Shown piece after piece: positions 50,790 through 59,361 of a stretch of DNA of 62,797 bases. The notes beneath the pieces were generated by a model that worked only from the letters and a program-made list of their open reading frames with translations, ran no database searches and was not told where the DNA came from. The translations under genes were made by a program, and so were the position numbers. Each line of letters begins with the position of its first letter. Positions within the stretch are counted from its first letter, which is position 1. Source of the stretch: PALSA-612 sp046729255 (lineage in GTDB: Bacteria; Actinomycetota; Thermoleophilia; Gaiellales; Gaiellaceae). The stretch lies in NCBI GenBank assembly GCA_046729255.1, contig JBKPGF010000031.1:1-62797 (forward strand). Direction: 5' to 3'.

Positions 50790-51103
50790 GCGTTCCTCCC
50801 TCGTTTGCGAGCGGCGGCTTGCGCGAACTGCGCGAGCGCAACCGACCAGAAGTTGTCGAGGTAGGCACGGAGCGCCTCCAAGCCCCCTGGTTCCAGGCGG
50901 TAGACGCGAGACGTTCCCTGCTGCTCGACGCTGACGAGCCCGGCGCGCTTGAGCACGCCGAGATGCTGCGAGACCGCAGGACGGGTGACGGGCAGCGGTG
51001 TCGCGATCTCCTTGACCGGCAGCGGTCCGCTCAGCAAGCGCTCGAGGATCGCCCTTCGCGTCGGATCGGCGAGTGCCTCGAGCGCCAGTCCTGAGTTAGC
51101 CAT
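50786..51103 (-). CDS. ArsR-family transcriptional regulator
   Basis: A 105-residue winged-helix repressor: LEALADPTRRAILERLLSGP, then VTRPAVSQHLGVLKRAGLVSVE as the recognition helix, and a C-terminal helix. It lacks the Cys pair of metal sensors, which fits the ArsR group paired with SRPBCC proteins. The ATG at 51103 is directly preceded by a palindrome (51106-51115), so autoregulation is likely. Confidence 0.9.
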   Translation of the reverse strand: MANSGLALEALADPTRRAILERLLSGPLPVKEIATPLPVTRPAVSQHLGVLKRAGLVSVEQQGTSRVYRLEPGGLEALRAYLDNFWSVALAQFAQAAARKRGRNA

Positions 51104-51105
51104 CG

Positions 51106-51125
51106 CTTACGTAAGTTATCACTTA
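51106..51125 (-). promoter_or_regulatory. Putative ArsR operator
   Basis: CTTACGTAAG (51106-51115) is a perfect 10-bp palindrome overlapping a second inverted repeat TAAGT-4nt-ACTTA (51112-51125). A GATAAC element on the minus strand could be the -10 box between them, so a bound repressor would block transcription of the arsR-SRPBCC pair. Confidence 0.6.
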
Positions 51126-51138
51126 CACTGGCGAAAGA

Positions 51139-51696
51139 TCAAACGAGCGCGACACCCTCCAGAGCGAGCAGCGCCTGCTTACGGTCGAGGCCACCCGCGT
51201 AGCCGACGAGGCTGCCGGACGCTCCCACGACCCTGTGGCAAGGGAGGATGATCGGCACGGGGTTGCGGTTGAGCGCGCCGCCGACGGCACGGGCCGCATG
51301 TGGCTTGCCGATACGGTCAGCGAGCGCTCCGTACGTCGTCACTTCGCCGTAGGGGACGCGTGCCAGCTCGTCGAGCACGCTGCGCTGGAATGCCGGCGCG
51401 GTCGTCACGTCCACGGCGACGTCGAAGGTCGTCCGCGAACCAGAGAAGTACTCGTCGAGCTCGCGCTTCACCGGCGTCAGCCGACGAGGTACGCGCAGCA
51501 GTCGATTCCCGAACTGCCGGGCGAGGCGATCGAGCGTCTCGTCGGGCGAGAACTCGATCCAGCAGACCCCTCGATCTGTCGCCGCGACGAGCAGCTCACC
51601 GACGGGCGAGTCAGCGATGTCGTAGGCGGCGTCGAGCAGCCCGGCGGCTGACGCCGCATCGCGGAAGCGCGTATCGAGTTTCGCGGGAAGTGTCAT
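51139..51696 (-). CDS. ogt: Methylated-DNA-protein-cysteine methyltransferase (Ogt/MGMT)
   Basis: A suicide DNA-repair enzyme that transfers alkyl groups from O6-alkylguanine to its own Cys153 in the PCHRVVG motif (IILPCHRVVGASG). The preceding RVPYGEVTTYGALADRIG helix-turn-helix and the SPVGELLVAATDRG N-terminal strand are typical. The 185-residue length is normal for Ogt. The ATG overlaps the stop of the upstream ECF sigma factor gene (ATGA), an unusual and suggestive coupling. Confidence 0.95.
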   Translation of the reverse strand: MTLPAKLDTRFRDAASAAGLLDAAYDIADSPVGELLVAATDRGVCWIEFSPDETLDRLARQFGNRLLRVPRRLTPVKRELDEYFSGSRTTFDVAVDVTTAPAFQRSVLDELARVPYGEVTTYGALADRIGKPHAARAVGGALNRNPVPIILPCHRVVGASGSLVGYAGGLDRKQALLALEGVALV

Positions 51697-52151
51697 GCCA
51701 GCTCCTTTCGCAGGCGGCGTACCCCCGCCGAGGCTGCCTGTCTCGCTGCCGTGGCGTTCGAGCCCAGCACGGCGCCGATCTGGTCGTAGTCGAGGTCGTA
51801 GCCGTAGCGAAGCACCACAGCGGCCCGCTCCGTGGGCGGCAAGGCGCCCGCGAGATGCTCGAGCTCAGCATGAGCGGGGCGACCGTCCCAGGACTCCGCT
51901 TCACCTAGCTCTTCCGTCGACCGGCTGCGCCTGTGGGAGTCGATGGCCACTCGTTCCGCGATGGTCGCCACCCATGCGCCGAGCTGCTCGGCATGACGCA
52001 GCTGGTGGTAGCCGCGCAAGGCGCGGAGGAAGGTCTCCTGGAATGCGTCCTCCGCCTGCTGTCGACCAAGCCGACGGACGAGCAACCGATACACCCTTTC
52101 GCGGTTCATGGCATAGAACTCCTCGAATGGGGGGAGGGGCACAAGTCCCAT
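51693..52151 (-). CDS. ECF-type RNA polymerase sigma factor
   Basis: The 152-residue protein has sigma region 2 (FYAMNRERVYRLLVRRLG, EDAFQETFLRALRGYHQL, LGAWVATIAERVAID) and region 4 (LPPTERAAVVLRYGYDLDYD, then IGAVLGSNATAARQAASAGV). Two adjacent ATGs are possible. The one at 52151 fits the leaderless spacing after TAGAGC better. It is coupled to ogt through ATGA, so it may control alkylation repair. No anti-sigma gene is seen, and it is divergent from the PfkB kinase gene. Confidence 0.9.
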   Translation of the reverse strand: MGLVPLPPFEEFYAMNRERVYRLLVRRLGRQQAEDAFQETFLRALRGYHQLRHAEQLGAWVATIAERVAIDSHRRSRSTEELGEAESWDGRPAHAELEHLAGALPPTERAAVVLRYGYDLDYDQIGAVLGSNATAARQAASAGVRRLRKELA

Positions 52152-52196
52152 CATGTGCTCTAACGCGAACCAGCGTCGAGATGTGAGACTCGGTGT

Positions 52197-53009
52197 ATGC
52201 AGGTGGCCGTCGTGGGTCACGTCGAGTGGGTCGACTTCCTGGTCGTCGAACGCCTCCCGCAGCAAGGCGAGATCGTGCAGGTGCAGTCCTCGTGGCAGGA
52301 GGCGGCGGGCGGCGGTGCAGACGCTGCCGTGCAACTGCGCAAGCTCGCCGGTAGCGCGACGCTTTTCACGGCGCTCGGCGACGATGATCTCGGACGGAGG
52401 TCGCTCGACGAGCTGACGGGGCGTGGTGTGCGAGTCGAGTCGGCATGGCGCGAGGATCCCCAGCGACGTGCAGTCTGCTTTCTCGACGCGGGCGGTGAGC
52501 GAACGATCACCCTGCTCGGCCCGAAGCTCGTCCCGCGCGGCTCGGATCCGCTGCCCTGGCAGGAGCTCGAAGAGACGGACGGCGTCTACTTCTCGGGCGG
52601 CGACGTGGACGCGCTCCGCGCGGCTCGCACTGCGAAGGTCGTCGTCGCCTCTGCGCGCGAGTTGCCCGTGCTCCTCGACGCGGGTGTCCAAGTCGACGTG
52701 CTCGTCGCGAGCGCGGCCGACGAGGGCGAGGCCTACGAGGGTGGTCTCGCGCCTGCGCCGCGGTACGTCGTCCGCACGTCCGGCGCCCACGGTGGCACGG
52801 TGGAGCCGGGCGGGCCGTTCCCGCCGGGTGCGGTGCCCGGCCCGGTCGTGGACACGTACGGCGCCGGGGACGCGTTTGCCGGTGGATTGACATTTGGCCT
52901 GGCCAGCGGCCTGCCGATCGACGCGGCACTGGCACTCGGCGCTCGCTGCGGCGCGGCCGTGCTGGCAGGCAGAGGCGCGTACGAGTCGCAAATCTCATTT
53001 GATCCCTGA
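52197..53009 (+). CDS. PfkB-family carbohydrate kinase
   Basis: The 270-residue protein is a ribokinase-fold sugar kinase: N-terminal VAVVGHVEWVDFLVVERLPQ, GGGADAAVQLRKLAGSATLF, and the catalytic signature VDTYGAGDAFAGGLTFGLA (Asp base in GAGD). It is somewhat short for the family (usually around 300). The substrate cannot be inferred. It ends about 80 bases before the mraZ gene. Confidence 0.85.
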   Translation: MQVAVVGHVEWVDFLVVERLPQQGEIVQVQSSWQEAAGGGADAAVQLRKLAGSATLFTALGDDDLGRRSLDELTGRGVRVESAWREDPQRRAVCFLDAGGERTITLLGPKLVPRGSDPLPWQELEETDGVYFSGGDVDALRAARTAKVVVASARELPVLLDAGVQVDVLVASAADEGEAYEGGLAPAPRYVVRTSGAHGGTVEPGGPFPPGAVPGPVVDTYGAGDAFAGGLTFGLASGLPIDAALALGARCGAAVLAGRGAYESQISFDP

Positions 53010-53041
53010 TCGGGGCGGGAAGGGCTTGCGTAGCGGCCTGT

Positions 53042-53066
53042 AGTGGTCTAAAGTGGTACGAAGTGG
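53042..53066 (+). promoter_or_regulatory. MraZ operator, three AGTGG repeats
   Basis: AGTGG occurs at 53042, 53052 and 53062, a strict 10-bp period (AGTGGTCTAA, AGTGGTACGA, AGTGGACCAG). This matches the known MraZ-box design of tandem repeats on one face of the helix upstream of mraZ, so the dcw cluster is probably autoregulated. Confidence 0.8.
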
Positions 53067-53090
53067 ACCAGCGATGAACGGCGGGATTCG

Positions 53091-53522
53091 ATGTTCCTCG
53101 GCGAGCACGAGCACACGCTCGATCAGAAGGGCCGGCTTACGCTTCCGGCGAAGTACCGCGACTCCTTTCCGGAGGGTCTCGTGCTGACCCGAGGCATGGA
53201 CGGTTGTGTGTTCGCCTACGCGAAGGCAGACTGGTCGGAGCTCGCGTCGCGCCTTGCGGCGCTCGACACACTTGGCCGAGACGACCGCATGATGAAGCGC
53301 CACTTCTTCTCCGGCGCCGCTGAGGTCATGCCCGACCGTCAGGGTCGCGTGATGATCCCAGCAGCGCTCGCCAGCCATGCCAAGCTCGACCGCGACATCG
53401 TCGTCGCCGGTGTCTTCGACCATCTCGAGATCTGGGACCGAGCTGCATGGCGCAAGCAGATCACGGACGTGGAAGGGAGGGCGGAGGATGTTGCCGAACG
53501 CCTTGCGGCCAAGCGCGACTGA
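53091..53522 (+). CDS. mraZ: Transcriptional regulator MraZ
   Basis: MraZ is the conserved first gene of the division and cell-wall cluster and represses it. The 143-residue protein has two SpoVT/AbrB-like halves, each starting with the DQKGRLTLPAKYR or DRQGRVMIPAALA motif, and the family opening MFLGEHEHTLDQKG. It is controlled by the three-repeat operator 25 bases upstream. The last 35 bases overlap rsmH. Confidence 0.96.
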   Translation: MFLGEHEHTLDQKGRLTLPAKYRDSFPEGLVLTRGMDGCVFAYAKADWSELASRLAALDTLGRDDRMMKRHFFSGAAEVMPDRQGRVMIPAALASHAKLDRDIVVAGVFDHLEIWDRAAWRKQITDVEGRAEDVAERLAAKRD

Positions 53523-54444
53523 TCACGTTCCGGTACTCGCCGACGAGGTGCGGCGCCTGCTCGACGTGCAGCCTGGAAAGACCGTTGTGGATGCGACGTT
53601 CGGAGCCGGCGGACACGCCGAGCTGCTGGCGCTCGATCTGCAGGGAAAGGGCCGCTTCATCGTCATCGACCGCGACCCGACCGCTCGCCAGTACTTCGAG
53701 GGCTTCCGTCGGAAGGCAGGCGTCCAGGCCCGCTTCTTGCGCGGCGAGTTCGCGACGGTGCTCGAACAGCTGGCGACGAACGACGTGCGCGTGGATGCCG
53801 TGCTGCTCGACCTCGGTGTGTCGAGCATGCAGCTCGACCGGCCGGAGCGCGGCTTCTCGTACGCGGTCGACGCGCCGCTCGACATGCGGATGGATCCGTC
53901 CGCCGACGAAACCGCGGCCGACATCGTCAACGACGCGCCCGAGCGTGAGCTCGAGGAGATCTTCCGCCGCTACGGCGAGGAACGCTATTCGCGGCAGATC
54001 GCACGGGCGATCGGCCATCGGCGACGGCGCGAACCGTTCGCCCGCACGGGCGAGCTCGTCGAGGTGATCAAGACCGCTATCCCGACGCCGGCGCGCTTTG
54101 GTGAGGGGCACCCGGCTAGGCGCGTCTTCCAGGCGTTGCGCATTGCCGTGAACGACGAGCTCGGCCAGCTCGAAGAGGCACTCCCGGCGGCGATCGGGCT
54201 CTTGCGTCCCCAGGGCCGGATCGCCGTCATCAGCTTCCACTCGCTCGAGGACCGGATCGTCAAGCGCTTCTTCCGCGCCGAGGCGCGGGGCTGCGAATGT
54301 CCGCCGGACTTTCCGGTCTGCACATGCGGGCGTGACCCGGTGCTCCGCGTGCTGACGTCCAGGGCGGTGCGCCCGGACGCTCGGGAAGTCGCTCTCAACC
54401 CCCGATCGCAGTCCGCACGGCTGCGGGTCGCGGAGAAGGTCTGA
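53488..54444 (+). CDS. rsmH: 16S rRNA (cytosine-1402-N4) methyltransferase RsmH
   Basis: RsmH methylates C1402 in the ribosomal decoding centre. The 318-residue protein has the family N-terminus HVPVLADEV, SAM motif VVDATFGAGGHAELL, VDAVLLDLGVSSMQLDRPERG, RTGELVEVIKTAIP, the EGHPARRVFQALRIAVN segment and the FHSLEDRIVKRFF signature near residue 250. The ATG at 53488 has a good GGAGG site within the mraZ 3' end. The stop overlaps ftsL (TGATG). Confidence 0.95.
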   Translation: MLPNALRPSATDHVPVLADEVRRLLDVQPGKTVVDATFGAGGHAELLALDLQGKGRFIVIDRDPTARQYFEGFRRKAGVQARFLRGEFATVLEQLATNDVRVDAVLLDLGVSSMQLDRPERGFSYAVDAPLDMRMDPSADETAADIVNDAPERELEEIFRRYGEERYSRQIARAIGHRRRREPFARTGELVEVIKTAIPTPARFGEGHPARRVFQALRIAVNDELGQLEEALPAAIGLLRPQGRIAVISFHSLEDRIVKRFFRAEARGCECPPDFPVCTCGRDPVLRVLTSRAVRPDAREVALNPRSQSARLRVAEKV

Positions 54445-54797
54445 TGGCCGCTGCCGCCCCTGCCGCCCGGCCGCGGAGACCGCAGCCCTCGAGGCCGAAG
54501 GCGCGGGTCCAGCACCGCACCGCGCAGCGCCGCGTCGCCGGGGGCATCGTCTGGATCGCGGTCGTCGCCGCGCTCCTTGCGGGTGTGGTGGCTCTCAACG
54601 TCGCCGTGCTTCGGGTCAACCTCCGCTTCGACGAGCTCGGCCAGAAGCGCGCGAACCTGCGGGCGGAGAACGCGGCGCTCGCGTCGCAGCTCGCAAGCGC
54701 GGCATCGACAGGCCGGATCCAGAAGCTCGCCGCCGAGCAGCTCGGCGCGACATCGGCCGTCTCCGAGCAGACCACGTACCTCGACCTGTCGCGTTGA
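54444..54797 (+). CDS. ftsL: Cell division protein FtsL-like
   Basis: The 117-residue protein has a basic proline-rich N-terminal tail, one membrane segment (GIVWIAVVAALLAGVVALNV), and a periplasmic coiled coil (LRFDELGQKRANLRAENAAL). FtsL is poorly conserved, so the call rests on topology and its fixed position between rsmH and ftsI. It overlaps both neighbours by one base (TGATG at each end). Confidence 0.85.
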   Translation: MAAAAPAARPRRPQPSRPKARVQHRTAQRRVAGGIVWIAVVAALLAGVVALNVAVLRVNLRFDELGQKRANLRAENAALASQLASAASTGRIQKLAAEQLGATSAVSEQTTYLDLSR

Positions 54798-56491
54798 TGC
54801 GCGCGCGGAGGCTGTCCGACCGCCGGATTCGCCTGTTGCTGGTCCTGCTGCTCACGGTTTTCGGACTGTCGCTGGCGCGCGCGACGTGGCTGCAGACCGT
54901 GCGCGCCGCGGATCTCGGCCAGCGCGCCTCGAGCCAGCAGCACGAGACCGTCACGATCCCCGCGGGCCGCGGGACGATCGTCGATCGCATGGGCGTCCAG
55001 CTCGCCATCAGCGAGGAAGCGGTCACGGTCTACGCGAATCCACGGCAGATCACGACTCCGCGCGAGGTCGCGGTCGCTGCCGCGAAAGCGTTCCGCATCG
55101 ATGCCGATGTCCTGTACCCCCAGCTGCTCGACAGGTCGAAGGGCTTCGTCTACATCAAGCGCAAGGCCGACGCGGAGCAGGCAAAGGCACTGCGAGAGCG
55201 CAACTTCGCCGGAGTCGGGTTTCTACCCGAGGAACAGCGCGTGTACCCCCAGGGTGGGGTCGCCGCTCACGTGCTCGGGTATGCCGGTACCGACAACCGT
55301 GGGCTCGCCGGCCTCGAGCTGCAGCTGGAGCGGGTTCTCGGCGGACAGCCAGGCAGCGAGACGTACGTGAAGGATCCGTTCGGGCGTGTCCTCAACGTCG
55401 TCAAGTCGAGCCCGGAGCGCCCGGGACGAGACGTCTTCCTCACGCTCGACCACACGATCCAGGCGAACGCCGAGTCGGTGCTCCAGTCGACCGTGTCGCA
55501 GTGGGGCGCTCAGCGCGCGACTGCCCTCGTCCTCGACGCGCAGAGCGGTGGCGTCCTCGCCATGGCAGTCGCGCCGGGCTTCGATGCCAATGCCTATGGC
55601 AGCACGCCGGCCGATCGCCATCGGAACGTCGCGGTGACGGACACGTACGAGCCCGGCTCGACGTTCAAGCTCGTTACCGTCGCCGGCGCGCTCTCGGAGG
55701 GCCTCGTCGACGAGAGCACGCCCTTCACGCTTCCGTACGGCATCCAGGTAGCCGACCGGGTCGTGCACGACGCCGAGCCTCGTGGAACCGAGACGATGAC
55801 CGTGGCGCAGATCCTCTCGAGATCGTCGAACGTCGGCGCGATCACACTGGCGCAGCTGCTCGGGCCACAACGGCTCGGGCGGTGGATCGAGCGCTTCGGC
55901 TTCGGAGAGAAGACAGGGGTCGACTATCCGGGAGAGACGGCTGGCATCGTCCTGCCCGTCGACGAATGGTCAGGCTCCACGATCGGCAACGTTCCGATCG
56001 GCCAAGGCATCGGCGTCACTGCGGTGCAGATGGCCGCCGCGTATGCGGCTGTCGCCAACGGCGGGGTGTGGATCGCGCCGCACCTCGTCGATCACGTGAG
56101 CGGTGGACGACGGACGAAGGCAGAGCGCCGCCGCGTTCTCTCCGCGCCGATTGCGAGGCAGGTGCTCCGGATGCTCGAGAACGTCGTCTCCGAGGGGACG
56201 GGGACGCTTGCGGCAGTGCCCGGGTACACGATCGCGGGCAAGACGGGAACGGCCGCGAAGGTGGATCCCGTGAACGGCGGCTACTCGACGTCGAACTACG
56301 TCGCCTCGTTCATCGGGATCGTCCCCGCCAAGAGGCCACGGTTCGTAATCCTCGTCTCCGTCGACGAGCCGCGGGGTGCGATCTGGGGCGGTGTCGTCGC
56401 GGCGCCTGCTTTCAAGCGCATCGCGGACTTCGTGCTTCAGTACCTCGAGGTGCCTCCCGACAACCCGGCCTCTCTCGCGACGTCCCGTTAG
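54797..56491 (+). CDS. ftsI: Division transpeptidase FtsI (PBP3-like class B PBP)
   Basis: FtsI cross-links septal peptidoglycan. The 564-residue protein has one N-terminal membrane anchor (RLLLVLLLTVFGLSLARATW), a pedestal domain (RGTIVDRMGVQLA), and a transpeptidase domain with SxxK at STFK (Ser288), SSN in ILSRSSNVGAI, and KTGT at Lys482. No PASTA domains are present. A TTG lies one codon upstream, but the ATG at 54797 overlaps the ftsL stop. A promoter-containing gap of about 160 bases follows. Confidence 0.94.
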   Translation: MRARRLSDRRIRLLLVLLLTVFGLSLARATWLQTVRAADLGQRASSQQHETVTIPAGRGTIVDRMGVQLAISEEAVTVYANPRQITTPREVAVAAAKAFRIDADVLYPQLLDRSKGFVYIKRKADAEQAKALRERNFAGVGFLPEEQRVYPQGGVAAHVLGYAGTDNRGLAGLELQLERVLGGQPGSETYVKDPFGRVLNVVKSSPERPGRDVFLTLDHTIQANAESVLQSTVSQWGAQRATALVLDAQSGGVLAMAVAPGFDANAYGSTPADRHRNVAVTDTYEPGSTFKLVTVAGALSEGLVDESTPFTLPYGIQVADRVVHDAEPRGTETMTVAQILSRSSNVGAITLAQLLGPQRLGRWIERFGFGEKTGVDYPGETAGIVLPVDEWSGSTIGNVPIGQGIGVTAVQMAAAYAAVANGGVWIAPHLVDHVSGGRRTKAERRRVLSAPIARQVLRMLENVVSEGTGTLAAVPGYTIAGKTGTAAKVDPVNGGYSTSNYVASFIGIVPAKRPRFVILVSVDEPRGAIWGGVVAAPAFKRIADFVLQYLEVPPDNPASLATSR

Positions 56492-56636
56492 GACGATCCA
56501 GCCGGGGCCACCAGCCTCCTCCCCGCTGTGAGCCTAACGAGCGCAGCTCACGAAAGCCAGGGCTTAGTGCGAAAAGTCCCGCAAATGGAACACTTCTGTG
56601 ACGAATCGCCTGCTCGGCAACGAGGGAGCGCGCTGG

Positions 56637-56642
56637 TAGACT
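56637..56642 (+). promoter_or_regulatory. -10 box for the murE-murF segment
   Basis: TAGACT lies eight bases before the GTG of murE at the end of a 159-base gap after ftsI, giving the second half of the dcw cluster its own promoter. Confidence 0.55.
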
Positions 56643-56650
56643 CGCCCGGC

Positions 56651-58099
56651 GTGAGCCTGGAGCGAGTCATCGACGTGCTCGCTCCGGCGGCCGTCCTCAA
56701 CGAGGCTCCCGTGGACATTCAGGAGCTCGCGTACGACTCGCGAGCCGTCGTTCCGGGGACGCTCTTCTTCTGCGTCCGAGGCGAGCGCACCGACGGCCAC
56801 GCGTTCGCGATCGAGGCGATCGAGCGCGGGGCCGTCGCCCTCGTCGTCGAGTCGCCAGTCGACGCGGCGGTGCCCCAGGTCGTCGTCCCCGACGCACGGA
56901 CCGCCATGGCAGCCGTCGCGGTCGCCTTCTTCGGGCAGCCCTCACGCGAGCTCACGGTCGCCGGCGTCACCGGCACGAACGGCAAGACGACGACGTGCTT
57001 CTTGCTGTTCGCGATCCTCGCCGCCGCAGGGCGACGGCCCGGCTTGCTCGGCACGATCGAGAGTCGTGTCGGGGGTGAGCGCCGGCCCGCGATGCGCACG
57101 ACGCCTGAGGCCATCGACGTGCAGCGGATGTTGCGTGAGATGCTCGATGGAGGGGACCGCAGCTGCGCGATGGAGGCGACCTCGCACGGCGCGCAGCTGG
57201 GGAGGCTGGCCGGAGTTCGCTTTTCGGCGCTCGCGTTTACGAACCTCAGCCGCGATCACCTCGACTTCCATGGAACGGTCGACCAGTACTTCGAGGCGAA
57301 GCGGAGCCTGTTCGTGAGCGACGAACGACCGCCGGCCGCGCTCAACGCCGACGATGCCCACGGTCGGCGATTGGCCGCCGAGCTCCGCGCTCTCGGCCAT
57401 GAGCACGTGGTGACCTTCGGCTTCGGTGAGGACGCCGACATCCGAGCGACAGACGTCGAGCTGAGCCGCGAGGGGGGTCAGCTCAGAGCTTCGGGCATTG
57501 CCCTGCGTACGCCGCTGCTCGGCCGCTTCAACGTCGAGAACGTCCTCGCCGCCGTCGCCGTTTCACGACTGCTCGATCTGCCCGAGGACGCGATCGCCCG
57601 CGGAATCGAGTCCGTGCGCGGCGTCCCCGGCCGCTTCGAGGCCGTGGAGGAGGGGCAGCCGTTCTCGTTGATCGTCGACTACGCGCACACGCCGGACTCC
57701 CTCGAGACATCGCTCCGCACCGCGCGCGAGCTCGCCGCCGGCCGCGTCATCTGTGTGTTCGGCTGCGGAGGAGACCGCGATCAGGGCAAGCGGCCGGTCA
57801 TGGGTGGGGTGGCCGCGCGTGGAGCCGACGTCGTGATCGTCACGTCGGACAACCCGCGAAGCGAAGATCCCCAGGCGATCGTCGACGAGATCACGCAGGG
57901 GCTCGATGCAGACGTCGAGGTGGAGCTCGATCGTGCGCTCGCGATTCGGCAGGCGATCGAGGCAGCCCGACCAGGGGACGTCGTGCTCGTCGCCGGCAAG
58001 GGTCACGAGCAGGGGCAGGAAGCGGCCGGCCAGATCCTCCCGTTCGACGACCGCGAGGTGGCGAGAGAAGCGTTGCGTCGGCTTACGGCCACGGCATGA
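56651..58099 (+). CDS. murE: UDP-MurNAc-tripeptide synthetase MurE
   Basis: MurE adds the third residue to the peptidoglycan stem peptide. The 482-residue ligase has the ATP loop GVTGTNGKTTTCFLLF, the CAMEATSHGAQLGR and TNLSRDHLDFHGTV segments, and DNPRSEDP near residue 400. The DNPR motif indicates meso-diaminopimelate as substrate. A longer frame upstream exists, but GTG 56651 fits the family N-terminus and the -10 spacing. It overlaps murF (ATGA). Confidence 0.94.
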   Translation: MSLERVIDVLAPAAVLNEAPVDIQELAYDSRAVVPGTLFFCVRGERTDGHAFAIEAIERGAVALVVESPVDAAVPQVVVPDARTAMAAVAVAFFGQPSRELTVAGVTGTNGKTTTCFLLFAILAAAGRRPGLLGTIESRVGGERRPAMRTTPEAIDVQRMLREMLDGGDRSCAMEATSHGAQLGRLAGVRFSALAFTNLSRDHLDFHGTVDQYFEAKRSLFVSDERPPAALNADDAHGRRLAAELRALGHEHVVTFGFGEDADIRATDVELSREGGQLRASGIALRTPLLGRFNVENVLAAVAVSRLLDLPEDAIARGIESVRGVPGRFEAVEEGQPFSLIVDYAHTPDSLETSLRTARELAAGRVICVFGCGGDRDQGKRPVMGGVAARGADVVIVTSDNPRSEDPQAIVDEITQGLDADVEVELDRALAIRQAIEAARPGDVVLVAGKGHEQGQEAAGQILPFDDREVAREALRRLTATA

Positions 58100-59349
58100 T
58101 CCCGCTCGAGCTCGACGAGATCGCGACCCTCTGCCCGGGTCGTCTCGAGAGAGTGCCTGGAGCGCACACGGTGACCGGCGTCCAGATCGATTCCCGTCGC
58201 GTATCCGGAGGCGATCTCTTCGTCGCCGTTGGCAGCGGATCGAGATTCATGGACGAGGCGCTGACGCGGGGCGCGTCGGCTGCTCTTCATCCTGACGATG
58301 CATTTCAGTCGCTCGCGGCCCTCGGTCAGGTGGTCCGCGACCGGAGCGGGGCTGCGGTCGTTGCCATCACGGGATCGACCGGGAAGACGTCGACGAAGGA
58401 CATCCTTGCTGCGATCTGTCGCTCTCGCCGAAAGACGGTCGCGGCTGAGGCGAGCTTCAACAACGAGCTCGGCGTGCCTCTCACACTGTGTCGGCTCGAG
58501 CCGGACACTGAGGTGTGCATCCTCGAGCTGGCGATGCGCGGCATGGGCCAGATCGCGTCGCTCGCCGTCATCTCCCGCCCAGCGGTGGGCGTGATCACGA
58601 ACGTCGGCCCCGCACATCTGGAGCTCGTGGGCTCGCTCGATGCCGTGGCCGAGGCGAAAGGAGAGCTCGTCGCAGCGCTGCCGTCCGGGGGCACCGCTGT
58701 CGTACCCGAAGACTTTCCAGTCGATCGCGACGACATCGAGGTCGTGCGACGGGGTCAGCCCGATGCAGCCTCGGAGGACGGCCGCACACGGCTGCGCTTC
58801 GACGGGCGCGACGTCACGTTCTCCTTTCGCGGACGGCACCAGGCCGAGAATGCGCTCAGCGCGCTGCTCGCCGCGCGTGCGATCGGCCTCGACGTCCAAG
58901 GCACGGTGGACGTGGAGTTCTCACGCTGGCGTGGCGAGGAGATCCCGCGTGCTGGCGGCGGCATGCTCGTGAACGACTGCTGGAACGCGAATCCGGCATC
59001 GATGCGCGCGGCGCTCGAGGATCTCGCCGACCGTGCGGAGGGGCGTCGCACAGTGGCGGTGCTCGGTGGGATGGCCGAGCTCGGAGCCGACTCGGCCGCG
59101 TACCACCGCGAGATCGGAGCGCTCGTCGTAAGCCTCGGCATCGACGTCCTGATTGCGGTCGGCGGCCTCGGGCGGCACTACACGGAGACGACCGAGGGCG
59201 CTGTTGTGACGGCGACGGCCGCCGACGCGGGCGAGGCAGCACGGGTGGCGGGAGACATCGTCGAGCCGGGAGACTTCGTGCTCGTCAAGGGCTCGCGGGT
59301 CGTCGGGCTGGAAGTCGTGGCCGCCGCGCTGACCGACGTGCCGGTCTAG
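58096..59349 (+). CDS. murF: UDP-MurNAc-tripeptide D-Ala-D-Ala ligase MurF
   Basis: MurF adds D-Ala-D-Ala to complete the stem pentapeptide. The 417-residue protein has the GGDLFVAVGSGSRFMD N-terminal segment, the ATP loop AITGSTGKTSTKDIL, FNNELGVPLTLCRL, GVITNVGPAHLELVGSLDAVAEAK and NDCWNANPASMRAALEDL. Length is slightly short but normal. Its start overlaps murE by four bases, and mraY follows 12 bases later. Confidence 0.94.
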   Translation: MIPLELDEIATLCPGRLERVPGAHTVTGVQIDSRRVSGGDLFVAVGSGSRFMDEALTRGASAALHPDDAFQSLAALGQVVRDRSGAAVVAITGSTGKTSTKDILAAICRSRRKTVAAEASFNNELGVPLTLCRLEPDTEVCILELAMRGMGQIASLAVISRPAVGVITNVGPAHLELVGSLDAVAEAKGELVAALPSGGTAVVPEDFPVDRDDIEVVRRGQPDAASEDGRTRLRFDGRDVTFSFRGRHQAENALSALLAARAIGLDVQGTVDVEFSRWRGEEIPRAGGGMLVNDCWNANPASMRAALEDLADRAEGRRTVAVLGGMAELGADSAAYHREIGALVVSLGIDVLIAVGGLGRHYTETTEGAVVTATAADAGEAARVAGDIVEPGDFVLVKGSRVVGLEVVAAALTDVPV

Positions 59350-59361
59350 GCTTCTCCCGCG

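Noticed and set aside
56528..56650. 41-codon N-terminal extension of murE
   Set aside because: The extension is not like MurE N-termini and covers a promoter (TAGACT 56637-56642); GTG 56651 is the better start.
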